Shown piece after piece: positions 8,899 to 16,493 of a stretch of 39,428 nt of DNA (position 1 is the stretch's first letter; the number at the start of each line of letters is the position of its first letter). This DNA is from Gammaproteobacteria bacterium (GTDB lineage: Bacteria > Pseudomonadota > Gammaproteobacteria > UBA5861). A program made the position numbers and the translations under genes. The stretch lies in assembly GCA_022360445.1 (NCBI GenBank), contig JAKSCV010000080.1, forward strand, positions 1 to 39,428, given 5' to 3'. The notes under the pieces are model-generated. The model searched no databases and was not told the origin of the DNA. It was given only the letters and a program-made list of their open reading frames with translations.

Positions 8899-9761
8899 TT
8901 GAGCCATAATAATACAGTGCTATCACAATTGCTAAAACTATTACTGAGACATGAATTTGAAACGCTGTCAAAACAGCATCATTCTGGGCGTTCATTCCGT
9001 ACGGCTTCTCGCTGGTGCCAATTTGTAACCTTAGTCATGGCCCAATTATCGGGAAGAAGTAGTTTACGAGATATTGTTGATAATATGGCGGCTCAATCTC
9101 ATCGCTTGTATCACTTAGGAGCTACAAAATTATCACGTTCTAATCTATCTCGAATTAATGAAGAGAAGCCTTATCAGCTTTATGAAGCGCTATTTGGCAA
9201 ACTGCTTGCTCGATGCCAGGGAGTAGTGCCTGGACATACCTTCGGTTTCTCAAACCCACTTTATTCCTTGGATGCAACAACGATTGATTTGTGTTTATCC
9301 GTTTTTCCTTGGGCAGAGTTTCGCTCAACAAAAGGGGCCGTTAAGTTGCACGTTGGCTTAAATCATTCTGGGTACTTGCCCGAATTTGTCACGGTAACGA
9401 ATGGAAAACAACATGACGTTACAGCAGGTAGAGCCATGAAATTTCCCAAAGGCAGTATTGTTGTTATCGACAAAGGTTATAACGACTACGAATGGTATAA
9501 AAGCCTTTCAGATCAAGGTGTTTCCTTTGTAACTCGACAAAAAAGCAACGCAAATATCGGGTAGTTGAGCGTAAAGAAGTCATCAAATCAAAAGGAATCA
9601 CTTCGGATCAAATCATTGAATTCACTGGCGCTCAAACCGCTAAAAAATGTCCAATTAAACTTCGTAGAGCTGGTTATCAAGACAGCGAAACGGGCGAGCA
9701 CTATGTGTTTTTAACGAATCAATTTAAGGAACGTCTGATTAATCGACCAAAAACACCATAA
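8899..9761 (+). pseudogene. IS4-family transposase remnant (frameshifted and 3'-truncated)
   Basis: A TTG start at 8899 opens a 221-residue frame typical of an IS4-family transposase: SHNNTVLSQLLKLLLRHEFE, MAQLSGRSSLRDIVDNM, YSLDATTIDLCLSVFPWAEFR (first DDE aspartate) and IVVIDKGYNDYEWY (second Asp region). The frame stops at 9564, but after a one-base shift near 9552 the protein continues: YRVVERKEV, ITSDQIIEF, GYQDSETGEHYVFLTNQFK, NRPKTP, stopping at 9761. The expected C-terminal third with the catalytic glutamate (WQIE-LFFKWIKQ type) is missing, because the sequence switches to IS5-type DNA. It is inactive unless complemented by a full copy elsewhere. A transposase rather than a host gene is certain; the exact IS name is not recognised. 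Confidence 0.85.
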
Positions 9762-9859
9762 ATAACCGTTTTGCTTTTCAATGAGGGAAAATCCGCCTGC
9801 CCCCCTGCGAACAAACTCAATTTTACGTTTATTCGCAGAATTCAGGCGCAACTTGCCTG

Positions 9860-10383
9860 TCAAACGGACAATAATTGTTTTTTGGCCACGACTAAATTCA
9901 CCAAGGCACATTTGGTGAAAACCGCATGGGCATTGTTATTCAGCCCACGGTAACGAACCTTGTTAAAACCAAACCGCCGCTTCATGATACCGAACAGATG
10001 TTCGACCTTGGCTCTTACTTTGGATTTCTGACGATTCCTGGTGCGGTCTTTTTCAGAAAGCTGTTATGCCGACTGCCTTTCTTCTGAGTAAAGTCTACGG
10101 CCTGTGGGGCAGCTTTCTTCATCTCATCCTTTTGCCCGGCATAGGCTGAATCACCCCACACTCGTGTTTCATCTCCGTGCAATAAATCGCCTAATACTTG
10201 TGAGTCATGGACATTAGCCGGTGTGACCACAACTGAGTGAATAAGCTTGGTGTTACTGTCTACGCCAATATGTGCCTTCATCCCAAAGTACCACTGATTG
10301 CCCTTGCGGGGCTGGTGCATATCGGGGTCGCGCTGCTTCTCTTTGTTCTTTGTCGAGGTCGGTGTGCTAATGACTGCTACGTC
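9860..10383 (-). pseudogene. IS5-family transposase remnant (5'-truncated and frameshifted)
   Basis: Read leftward from about 10383, the frame gives [54 protein letters not shown] and [10 protein letters not shown], the IS5-group catalytic core with its second Asp. The first frame ends at 10015. A shift near 10060 restores [20 protein letters not shown] (with the DDE glutamate), HLFGIMKRRFGFNKVRYRGL and VNLVVAKKQLLSV, stopping at 9860. The N-terminal third of the protein is missing: homology starts abruptly at 10383, where the DNA joins the 3' end of the DUF1772 gene. About 95 bp of GC-mixed sequence between 9762 and 9859 probably belongs to the IS5 terminal region. Confidence 0.85.
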
Positions 10384-10861
10384 TTATGGTTAAAGCACAA
10401 ACAGCTAAGATAAAAGAAATAAATGATGTGCCTACTCGAATAGCATTTGCTTGATTCCATGACTCTCTAGTTTGCTCCCAATCTTGAGGTAAATTCAAGA
10501 GATCCCATGATTCCGTATAATAGTTTAGAGGTAGATTTACTTGAGCTGTAAATACTATGATACCGAATATGTAAATAATAGAAGATAGAGCACATAACCA
10601 AAAGCTAACTTTTCTAAAATGTTTGTAATTTACAATAACAGTTAAAAATGAGGCAGCACCAGCACCGAAGAAGAATAAAAAAAACATAACATGCCTAACG
10701 TTTTGGTTAAATAGAGACTGCATTCTCCCATATGTAGGCCCATCAACCTGCAACATTGCTATATTCACATTGAACGTATAAGTCCAAAAAAAACCTGCCA
10801 TAATGCCAAACATTATTACTGTTACTGCGATACTGATATTTTCTATATGTTTATATTTCAT
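10367..10861 (-). CDS. DUF1772 (anthrone oxygenase-like) integral membrane protein
   Basis: This 164-residue membrane protein (ATG at 10861, AAAAGG six bases upstream; an ATG at 10879 is less well placed) has four hydrophobic segments, around residues 8-28, 58-78, 88-110 and 140-158. Family marks of DUF1772 are [16 protein letters not shown] near the N-terminus and [18 protein letters not shown] followed by [19 protein letters not shown] near the C-terminus. Its biochemical role in bacteria is unknown; fungal relatives act on anthrones, which should not be transferred here. The gene is clearly richer in A and T than its neighbours, suggesting transfer. Its last residues (IRRSSH and the stop) appear to be encoded by DNA of the IS5 remnant, so the original C-terminus was probably replaced, although the family core is complete. 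Confidence 0.72.
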   Translation of the reverse strand: MKYKHIENISIAVTVIMFGIMAGFFWTYTFNVNIAMLQVDGPTYGRMQSLFNQNVRHVMFFLFFFGAGAASFLTVIVNYKHFRKVSFWLCALSSIIYIFGIIVFTAQVNLPLNYYTESWDLLNLPQDWEQTRESWNQANAIRVGTSFISFILAVCALTIRRSSH

Positions 10862-10888
10862 TGTGTACCTTTTAAACATAACTTGTTA

Positions 10889-10913
10889 TTAACGGGAAAC
10901 GGTTTCCTGTTAA
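10889..10913. promoter_or_regulatory. 25-bp near-perfect palindrome upstream of the DUF1772 gene
   Basis: Arms TTAACGGGAAAC (10889-10900) and GTTTCCTGTTAA (10902-10913) are reverse complements except for one position, around a central G. The palindrome lies 28 bp before the DUF1772 start. This could be an operator of a dimeric repressor. Alternatively, given the TTAAC...GTTAA ends and the nearby integrase remnant, it could be part of a decayed recombination site. Confidence 0.55.
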
Positions 10914-11006
10914 TTTTTCTATATAGCAGGATTGCAATTCCTATTAATCTGGTACTAAACCTTATACTAAGAATTAACCTTGTTATCTACCAAAGATAAT
11001 ACACCC

Positions 11007-11088
11007 GAATTGCGAGCTCGCTTTCAACCCCGTTCCGATCGTCTGATGGACCAGGTTCGGGACCGACTATGAGGTGTTACGTACCCAG
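11007..11088 (+). pseudogene. Remnant of a tyrosine recombinase / integron-type integrase N-terminus
   Basis: From 11007 the plus strand reads EL-RARFQP followed by RSDRLMDQVRDRL, then a stop at 11070. A one-base shift at 11068 continues as YEVLRTQ. This follows the N-terminal core-binding pattern of IntI and related tyrosine recombinases (LLDQVRE-hYSLRTEQAY). The rest of the integrase is gone; 11089-11165 encodes nothing recognisable. The orientation is divergent from the AT-rich DUF1772 gene, as intI is from its cassettes. The match is short and made from memory of the family, so it is tentative. Confidence 0.4.
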
Positions 11089-11165
11089 ATCTGGCTGAGA
11101 GCCCCCTACCATCTTTGGCGGTTGGCCCACCACGTCAGGGAGCGGAAAAGTCGTTGATTCCTTCC

Positions 11166-12590
11166 TCAAGAAGCCGCCAGCGTTGAAGTAAACTCGCCCA
11201 GCTGTTTGAGTGCCGATTCCACCTGGGTGTTCCACTGCACGGCACTGTTTAAACGGATAAAGTGTTCGTATTTTTGCCGAGCAGAGAATATCTGCCCGGG
11301 GGCAATACTGATCCGGGCTTCCAGCGCCAGGCGGTACAATTCCAACGCATTGACTTGAATAGGCAATTCCACCCAGATTACAAAGCCTCCTTTGGGTTGG
11401 GAAACGCGCGTGCCCTCAGGGAAGTAATGTGTGATTAAATCCAGCATGCGGTGCACCTGGCGCTGGTATTGGGAACGAACTCTGCGTAAAAACCGGTCGT
11501 GATTGGAGTGTTGCAAATAATGCGCGAGGGCCCGCTGGGATAAGGTGGGTGCTGATAGATTGTTGGCGTATTTCAAAAATTCTATCTTTTCCCGGTGTTG
11601 GTGGGAAAACACCCAGCCTACCCGCAAACCCGGTGCCACCGTTTTGGAAAAAGAACTGCAGTAGAGCACCTGATCTTGGGTATCAAATGCCTTAAAGGCA
11701 ACAGGCCGATCACCTGAAAAACCGAGGTCGCCGTAGATGTCATCTTCAATCAGCGGCACCTGGTGTCGCTCCAGCAAGTCAACCAATGCTGCTTTGCGGC
11801 CATCGCTCATGCAATAACCCAGCGGATTGGAAAAGTTCGATACCGCAACGCAGGCCTTGATTTGCCATTGCTCAAGTGCCATTTCAAGCGCACCCAGGTT
11901 GAGCCCTTCAACCGGATCGGTCGGGATTTCCAGTGCCTTCATGCCCAGGTAGTTAATCGCTTGCAACAAACCATAAAAAGTGGGGGACTCCACCGCGACA
12001 ACGTCGCCCGGTGCGCCGACTGCTTGCAAGGCGAGAATGATCGCTTCCTGGCAACCGGCAGTGATCACGATATCATCCGGTCTGGCTTCGCATCCTGCCA
12101 TAACCAGCCGTTTGGCAATTTGCTGCCTCAATTTGATATGCCCAGGCGGAAATTCATAGTAACTGCTGTGCTCCTTTTGCCGCCGTGAAACATGGGCCAC
12201 CGATCGGCCAATGGCGTCAGTCGGCAAAAAACACTCATCTGGCACGGCTGTGCTGAGCTGCAAAATATCAGCATGATGGCTGGCTTTGACAAGGTTCAAC
12301 GCCAGCTGCTGGCTGGTGACGGGCTGGGGAATCAGGTCTGGCTGAGAGGCCGTCGGCAGCGTGATGTGCGCAAGTGTCACCGGTTTGACGTAAAAACCGG
12401 ACCGCGATTGTGCTTCGATCAGCCCTTCAGTTTCCAAAAGCGCCAAGGCGCTTAATACCGTGGAGATGCTCACTCCCAGACCGGCTTTGAGTTTACGGAT
12501 TCCCGGCAACCGCTCACCAGGTGGATAAACCCCTCGGGCAATTTGACCGCGCAGCTGGCGGGCGATTTGCTCATACAATTTTTCAGGCAT
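11166..12590 (-). CDS. MocR-type transcriptional regulator (GntR HTH + aminotransferase-like domain)
   Basis: This protein of about 474 residues (start chosen at 12590, MPEKLYEQIARQ) has a GntR winged helix at the N-terminus (QIARGVYPPGERLPGIRKLK, VSISTVLSALALLETEGLI) and a fold type I aminotransferase domain (GHIKLRQQIAKRL, ITAGCQEAIILALQAV, SNFSNPLGYCMSDGRK, IEDDIYGDLGF, and the PLP-lysine segment YCSSFSKTVAPGLRVGW). MocR proteins use PLP as co-effector and usually control a neighbouring amine or amino-acid gene. Here the divergent aminotransferase operon is the obvious target. The frame extends upstream to 12650, but that stretch holds operator-like CTGTACC motifs and lacks a ribosome-binding site. 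EnuR, the ectoine-utilisation regulator, belongs to the same family, but the gene lies 7.6 kb from the doe genes with IS debris between, so that link is only a possibility. Confidence 0.85.
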   Translation of the reverse strand: MPEKLYEQIARQLRGQIARGVYPPGERLPGIRKLKAGLGVSISTVLSALALLETEGLIEAQSRSGFYVKPVTLAHITLPTASQPDLIPQPVTSQQLALNLVKASHHADILQLSTAVPDECFLPTDAIGRSVAHVSRRQKEHSSYYEFPPGHIKLRQQIAKRLVMAGCEARPDDIVITAGCQEAIILALQAVGAPGDVVAVESPTFYGLLQAINYLGMKALEIPTDPVEGLNLGALEMALEQWQIKACVAVSNFSNPLGYCMSDGRKAALVDLLERHQVPLIEDDIYGDLGFSGDRPVAFKAFDTQDQVLYCSSFSKTVAPGLRVGWVFSHQHREKIEFLKYANNLSAPTLSQRALAHYLQHSNHDRFLRRVRSQYQRQVHRMLDLITHYFPEGTRVSQPKGGFVIWVELPIQVNALELYRLALEARISIAPGQIFSARQKYEHFIRLNSAVQWNTQVESALKQLGEFTSTLAAS

Positions 12591-12615
12591 CGGTACACAT
12601 ACTTCAATGATCGCC

Positions 12616-12678
12616 GGTACAGTTGGCATTTCAGATAAAACTGTACCCATTAAAAATAAAAATTCTAGCTCTGTACCC
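12616..12678. promoter_or_regulatory. Three CTGTACC motifs: candidate MocR operator
   Basis: GGTACAG at 12616-12622 is the inverted form of CTGTACCC, which occurs at 12641-12648 and again exactly 30 bp later at 12671-12678. All lie between the divergent regulator and aminotransferase genes. MocR-family regulators typically bind mixed direct and inverted short repeats in such positions. The 30-bp (three-turn) spacing of the two direct copies supports a protein-binding function. Confidence 0.6.
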
Positions 12679-12734
12679 TTTTTTTGCAGCCTATTACGAT
12701 TACAACATCAAATCAACGACTTTACGGAAGCATA

Positions 12735-13613
12735 ATGAGCACGACACGATACTGGATAAACGGTCAACATAGGGATGAAGCCGATGCTGTTATTCCTGTC
12801 ACGGATCATGGCCTGCTCTACGGTGATGGTGTTTTTGAGGGCATTCGCTTTTATCAGCGCCAGCCTTTCTACCGGGACGCTCACCTAGAGCGATTGTGGG
12901 ACTCGGCGCAGAGCATTCGGCTGAAGATTCCGAACAGTAGAGCACAGTTATCCGAGGTGATTGACACACTGGTTAAACAATTTCCTGAACCGGAAGGTTA
13001 TATCCGCATTCTGGTCACTCGAGGACGAGGCCCCCTTGGCATTGACCCTAACGAATGTGGTACTCCCAATGTCATTCTGATTGTTGATCAACTCAACATG
13101 TTGGATGAAACGACCCGCCAGTCCGGTATTCGCACCATCATCGCCTCCACCCGGCGTATTCCCTCAGATAGCTTGGACTCACGGATTAAAAGCCTCAACT
13201 ACCTCAACCAGATTCTGGCCCGAATGGAAGCCCAGCAGGCAGGTGTGGATGAAGCTATTTTGCTCAATCATTCGGGTTACATCAGCGAGGCTTCGGTCGA
13301 AAATCTGTTCATTGTGAAACAAGGCATGTTGCTGACTCCACCTGCCACGGACGGCGCATTGGATGGGATTACTCGCCGTGTCGTCATGCAACTGGCCACC
13401 CATCGCTCGATTCCTGTATCTGAAAAATCACTCACACCCTACGATTTATACACCGCAGATGAGTGCTTCTTGACCGGTACCGGTGCCGAATTAATACCCG
13501 TTCGCGAAGTCGATGGACGGCTCATCGGCAAACCCGGGCCTGTTTTTCATACCTTGCTGGGCGCCTTTTTAGAGGAAACAGGGCTCCACCAGCAGATGGC
13601 CCGTAGAATATGA
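12735..13613 (+). CDS. Class IV PLP aminotransferase (branched-chain/IlvE-like)
   Basis: This 292-residue fold type IV aminotransferase starts at 12735, where ACGGAAG lies four bases before the ATG; the frame itself is open from 12684. Signature elements are VTDHGLLYGDGVFEGIRFY (residues 22-40), GYIRILVTRGRGPLGID (88-104), the PLP lysine K152 in SRIKSLNYLNQILA, GYISEASVENLFIVK and ECFLTGTGAELIPV. The VFEGIR motif and substrate-pocket pattern favour a branched-chain amino-acid aminotransferase, interconverting Leu/Ile/Val with their 2-oxoacids. D-amino-acid transaminase and aminodeoxychorismate lyase share the fold and cannot be excluded. It is divergent from a MocR regulator and overlaps the next membrane-protein gene by ATGA, so the three form one unit. 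Confidence 0.8.
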   Translation: MSTTRYWINGQHRDEADAVIPVTDHGLLYGDGVFEGIRFYQRQPFYRDAHLERLWDSAQSIRLKIPNSRAQLSEVIDTLVKQFPEPEGYIRILVTRGRGPLGIDPNECGTPNVILIVDQLNMLDETTRQSGIRTIIASTRRIPSDSLDSRIKSLNYLNQILARMEAQQAGVDEAILLNHSGYISEASVENLFIVKQGMLLTPPATDGALDGITRRVVMQLATHRSIPVSEKSLTPYDLYTADECFLTGTGAELIPVREVDGRLIGKPGPVFHTLLGAFLEETGLHQQMARRI

Positions 13614-14221
13614 TGACCTACAAAGCCCTTCTCGGCAGTGCATCCATTGTACTGACCTTGCTGGCCTTTGCACCTTACATCCGGGCGATTCATAAGGGAC
13701 AAGTTATACCGCATCTGTTTTCCTGGATAATCTGGGGCACCACGACGCTGACCGTTTTCTTCGCCCAGTATCACGATCACGGCGGTGCTGGAGCCTGGCC
13801 CATTGGCGTCTCGGGCCTGATCACACTCTATATTGCCTATCTGGCCTACAGGGTGCGTTCACGTCACACCATCACGCCAGCCGACAAGTGGTTTTTAGCG
13901 CTGGCCCTGTCTGCATTACCACTTTGGTACCTGACATCCGACCCCATGTGGGCGGTGATCATTTTGACGACGGTCGACCTGCTCGGATTTGGCCCGACAC
14001 TGCGCAAAGCCTATCGCGCCCCTTATGAAGAAAGTCTGACATTCTTTGCGCTCTTCATTACGCGTAATGTACTGGCTTTACTTGCGCTGACAAACTACTC
14101 CGTAACCACAGCATTGTTTCCACTGGCGGTTTCCCTGGCCTGCCTGGTACTGGGCATCACTGTGATCTACCGCCGACGCCATACCACCCCAGGACTCCCC
14201 CCGCAGTCGCAAACGCGATAA
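13610..14221 (+). CDS. Small integral membrane protein with two PQ-loop-like repeats
   Basis: This 203-residue protein has about seven hydrophobic segments. Two similar blocks can be seen: FAPYIRAIHKGQVIPHLFSWIIWG near the N-terminus and GFGPTLRKAYRAPYEESLTFFAL in the second half. Each is a proline-containing helix start followed by a basic loop and a W/F-rich helix, as in PQ-loop or SWEET-like transporters. This resemblance is by eye only; no named family is claimed. The start overlaps the aminotransferase stop (ATGATGA), so it is co-translated. The context suggests transport of an amino acid or keto acid that the aminotransferase handles, but the substrate is unknown. The C-terminal tail is basic and soluble (YRRRHTTPG). 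Confidence 0.7.
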   Translation: MMTYKALLGSASIVLTLLAFAPYIRAIHKGQVIPHLFSWIIWGTTTLTVFFAQYHDHGGAGAWPIGVSGLITLYIAYLAYRVRSRHTITPADKWFLALALSALPLWYLTSDPMWAVIILTTVDLLGFGPTLRKAYRAPYEESLTFFALFITRNVLALLALTNYSVTTALFPLAVSLACLVLGITVIYRRRHTTPGLPPQSQTR

Positions 14222-14257
14222 AATCTTGCTCAAAATAACGCCCGAGTGTGAAGCAGA

Positions 14258-14596
14258 ATGACTGACGTGGACAACAACGACCCCGAATTACTCCGCCACA
14301 AAATTAACAGCGAAACAGCACAAATTCCCTGGAAGGAGCTGCAACGCTATTTTGCCAGCGGGAAAACGCGAGTGATTCACCCACAGCTGGACCTTGTCGA
14401 AGTGGCATTCCAGCTGAGCCGGGACAATGCACGGCAAATTGAAGACTGGGTTGAGCGAGGGATGATCCAAGCTGTAAGCAATGATCAAGCCCGGCAATGG
14501 TTTGAGGCGGATGAGCACCTCTGGGCCTGCGTGGTCGCCCCCTGGGTATTGATCCAAGCCGGCAGGCCCACTCAACCCGCCGACACCCAGCATTAA
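14258..14596 (+). CDS. DUF2288 family protein
   Basis: This acidic 112-residue soluble protein matches the DUF2288 pattern: KINSETAQIPWKELQRYFASG at the N-terminus, then HPQLDLVEVAFQLSRDNA, an alternating helical middle (EDWVERGMIQAVSNDQARQWF) and the conserved C-terminal LWACVVAPWVLIQ. The family is common in gammaproteobacteria and has no known function. It lies 36 bp after the membrane-protein gene on the same strand and could be the last gene of that unit. It converges with leuA, whose stop is 39 bp away. No strong Shine-Dalgarno is visible (AAGCAGA directly before the ATG). Confidence 0.8.
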   Translation: MTDVDNNDPELLRHKINSETAQIPWKELQRYFASGKTRVIHPQLDLVEVAFQLSRDNARQIEDWVERGMIQAVSNDQARQWFEADEHLWACVVAPWVLIQAGRPTQPADTQH

Positions 14597-14635
14597 ATCG
14601 CATCCCTGCGAAAGAACGGCTCCCAAACTGATGAC

Positions 14636-16303
14636 TTAAGCTGCTTTCTCCATTTGTGTCAGATTTTGATTCACGGCGCTGAGCACAGCGTTCAAGCTTG
14701 CAGAGAGAATGTCTTCGCTCATCGCCACGCCACAATAACGTTGATCCTGGCACTTGGCCTGTACATACGCCACCGCCGTGGCCTCAGCGCCACCGGATAA
14801 CGCATGCTCACTGTATTCGAGGATATCTATTTCAACCCCCAAATGACTGCCCAGCGCATTGATGAATGCATTGATCGCACCGTTGCCTTGGCCAGAGATG
14901 CGTACATCATCCTTATGGTGCCCTAATACCGCTGATAAGGTATCTTCTGTGGTGCGTTCCAACTGGTAGCTTTTCAAATGATAGGGGTCCTGCCGGTCGA
15001 TATACTGTTCATTAAAAAGCGCCCAGATTTGTCGAGAACTGATTTCCGTGGCATGCGTTTCGGTCCACCTCTGAACGACGCGACTGAAGTCGATCTGTAA
15101 CCAACGGGGCAATTCCATCCCGTACTCGTTTTCAACCACATAGGCAACCCCGCCTTTACCCGACTGGCTGTTGATGCGAATCACTTCTTGATACGTTCGC
15201 CCAAGATCTCGCGGGTCAATCGGCAGGTAAGCAATTTCCCAGGTATTACCTTCTGTATATTTATCCAGACACTTTTTGATAGCATCCTGATGACTACCTG
15301 AAAACGCGGTATACACCAACTCACCCGCATAGGGGTGGCGCGGGTGCACGGGCAGGTTGGTACATTCTTTGACACACTTGACGATACGGTCCATGTCGGA
15401 AAAATCGAGAGTCGGGTCAATCCCCTGGCTGTACAGATTCATGGCCATCGTCACAACATCCATATTACCGGTCCGCTCGCCATTCCCCAGCACGGTGCCT
15501 TCGATGCGATCCGCACCGGCTAATACGGCCAGCTCGGCTGCGGCAACGGCACAGCCGCGGTCGTTATGGGTATGAATACTTAAAAGAATGCCTTCTCGTC
15601 GGTTGATATGATCCAGAAACCATTCAATCCGGTCGGCGTAGATGTTGGGTGTGGTCATCTCCACAGTGGCCGGCAGATTAATAATCATCGGGTGAGATGG
15701 CGTTGGTTCAAAAACGTCGATCACAGCATTGCAGATTTCCACTGCATAGTCCATTTCTGTACCGGTGAAGCTCTCAGGAGAGTACTCGACCATCCAGTCT
15801 GTCTCTGGGTGTTCGGCTATCTTTTGTTTGACCAAGCGAGCGGCCTGCACAGCAATGTCTGTGATACCAGCCTTATCCAGCTCAAAAACTTTTTCACGCT
15901 GAACAATCGAAGTCGAATTGTAAAAATGCAGAATGGCTTTTTTAGCCCCCTTTAAGGACTCAAACGTCCGCTCGATCAGCTCCGGTCGCGCTTGGGTAAG
16001 GACTTGAATAGCAACGTCGTCTGGCACTCGGTCTTCGTCGATCAATTGGCGGACAAAATCGTAATCCGGTTGGGAAGCTGAAGGAAAACCCACCTCAATC
16101 TCTTTGAATCCAACATCCACGAGCATATTAAACATTTGCTCCTTTTGCGCGGTTGTCATGGGTTCGATCAACGCCTGATTGCCGTCGCGAAGATCAACAC
16201 TACACCATACCGGTGCTTTCTGAATGGTGTTGTCCGGCCACCGTCTCTTTTTCATTTCAATGGCCGGTTCTGTTGGGTACTTGCGGTAGTTGTAATCTGT
16301 CAT
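14636..16303 (-). CDS. leuA: 2-isopropylmalate synthase
   Basis: LeuA condenses acetyl-CoA with 2-oxoisovalerate, the committed step of leucine synthesis. The protein (about 555 residues from the ATG at 16303, MTDYNYRKYP) is the long LeuA type found in pseudomonads and relatives: SVDLRDGNQALIEPM with the metal-binding Asp near residue 40, GFPSASQPDYDF, SIHTHNDRGCAVAAAELA with the HxH metal ligands, VLGNGERTGN and HPRHPYAGELVYTAFSGSHQDA. The C-terminal leucine-sensing domain has ISGQGNGAINAFINAL and EYSEHALSGGAEATAVAYV, so feedback inhibition is expected. The frame is open to 16366, but a likely -10 element at 16369-16374 places the transcript start close to there, favouring the inner ATG. It is divergent from an Lrp-type regulator, with a shared AT-rich control region. 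Confidence 0.93.
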   Translation of the reverse strand: MTDYNYRKYPTEPAIEMKKRRWPDNTIQKAPVWCSVDLRDGNQALIEPMTTAQKEQMFNMLVDVGFKEIEVGFPSASQPDYDFVRQLIDEDRVPDDVAIQVLTQARPELIERTFESLKGAKKAILHFYNSTSIVQREKVFELDKAGITDIAVQAARLVKQKIAEHPETDWMVEYSPESFTGTEMDYAVEICNAVIDVFEPTPSHPMIINLPATVEMTTPNIYADRIEWFLDHINRREGILLSIHTHNDRGCAVAAAELAVLAGADRIEGTVLGNGERTGNMDVVTMAMNLYSQGIDPTLDFSDMDRIVKCVKECTNLPVHPRHPYAGELVYTAFSGSHQDAIKKCLDKYTEGNTWEIAYLPIDPRDLGRTYQEVIRINSQSGKGGVAYVVENEYGMELPRWLQIDFSRVVQRWTETHATEISSRQIWALFNEQYIDRQDPYHLKSYQLERTTEDTLSAVLGHHKDDVRISGQGNGAINAFINALGSHLGVEIDILEYSEHALSGGAEATAVAYVQAKCQDQRYCGVAMSEDILSASLNAVLSAVNQNLTQMEKAA

Positions 16304-16368
16304 TGGTTTTTTACCCCACTGCGTGCCGCAGTTCATTAGTTTGCCTGTTTCAAAAAGTATGAACATCA

Positions 16369-16481
16369 GTATAGTGTTTTGCGGCCAACAAATATTTCAA
16401 ATCACCTCTTAAAAATCTTATTTTTTGAAATATTAATTCATTTTTTAGTCTTTTTTTGGTAAAAAATATTAAAAATATAAT
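16369..16481. promoter_or_regulatory. leuA-lrp divergent control region with 11-bp inverted repeat
   Basis: The very AT-rich gap between the divergent leuA and Lrp-type genes contains a perfect inverted repeat, AATATTTCAAA (16391-16401) and TTTGAAATATT (16424-16434), centres 33 bp apart. On the plus strand TATAAT at 16476-16481 with TTTTTG 17 bp upstream is a plausible promoter for the regulator gene. On the minus strand TATACT (16374-16369) is a plausible leuA -10. The repeat lies just upstream of that -10, where an Lrp-family protein could activate or repress. Confidence 0.55.
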
Positions 16482-16493
16482 GATAAGAGATTT

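Larger units (their letters stand above)
8828..10383. mobile_element. Composite of two decayed insertion sequences (IS4-family and IS5-family)
   Basis: A plus-strand IS4-family remnant (to about 9755) is followed by a minus-strand IS5-family remnant (about 9765-10383). Both transposase genes are frameshifted and truncated, so neither can transpose by itself. A possible IS4 end is marked by a 9-bp inverted repeat, AAAGCCTGA (8828-8836) and TCAGGCTTT (8892-8900), just before the transposase start. No target-site duplication could be assigned because both inner ends are lost. Confidence 0.7.

Noticed and set aside
8744-8995. 83-codon minus-strand frame upstream of the IS4 remnant
   Set aside because: It overlaps the IS4 end and transposase start; hydrophobic stretch arises from AT-rich IS DNA.
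11089-11165. Transposase C-terminus (a frame reading IWLRAPYHLWRLAHHV)
   Set aside because: Short, no recognised family, and no supporting inverted repeats.
11166-12590. Firm identification as EnuR, the ectoine regulator
   Set aside because: Same broad MocR family, but it is adjacent to and divergent from an aminotransferase unit and is separated from doe genes by 7.6 kb; its candidate CTGTACC sites are not visible in the doe repeats.
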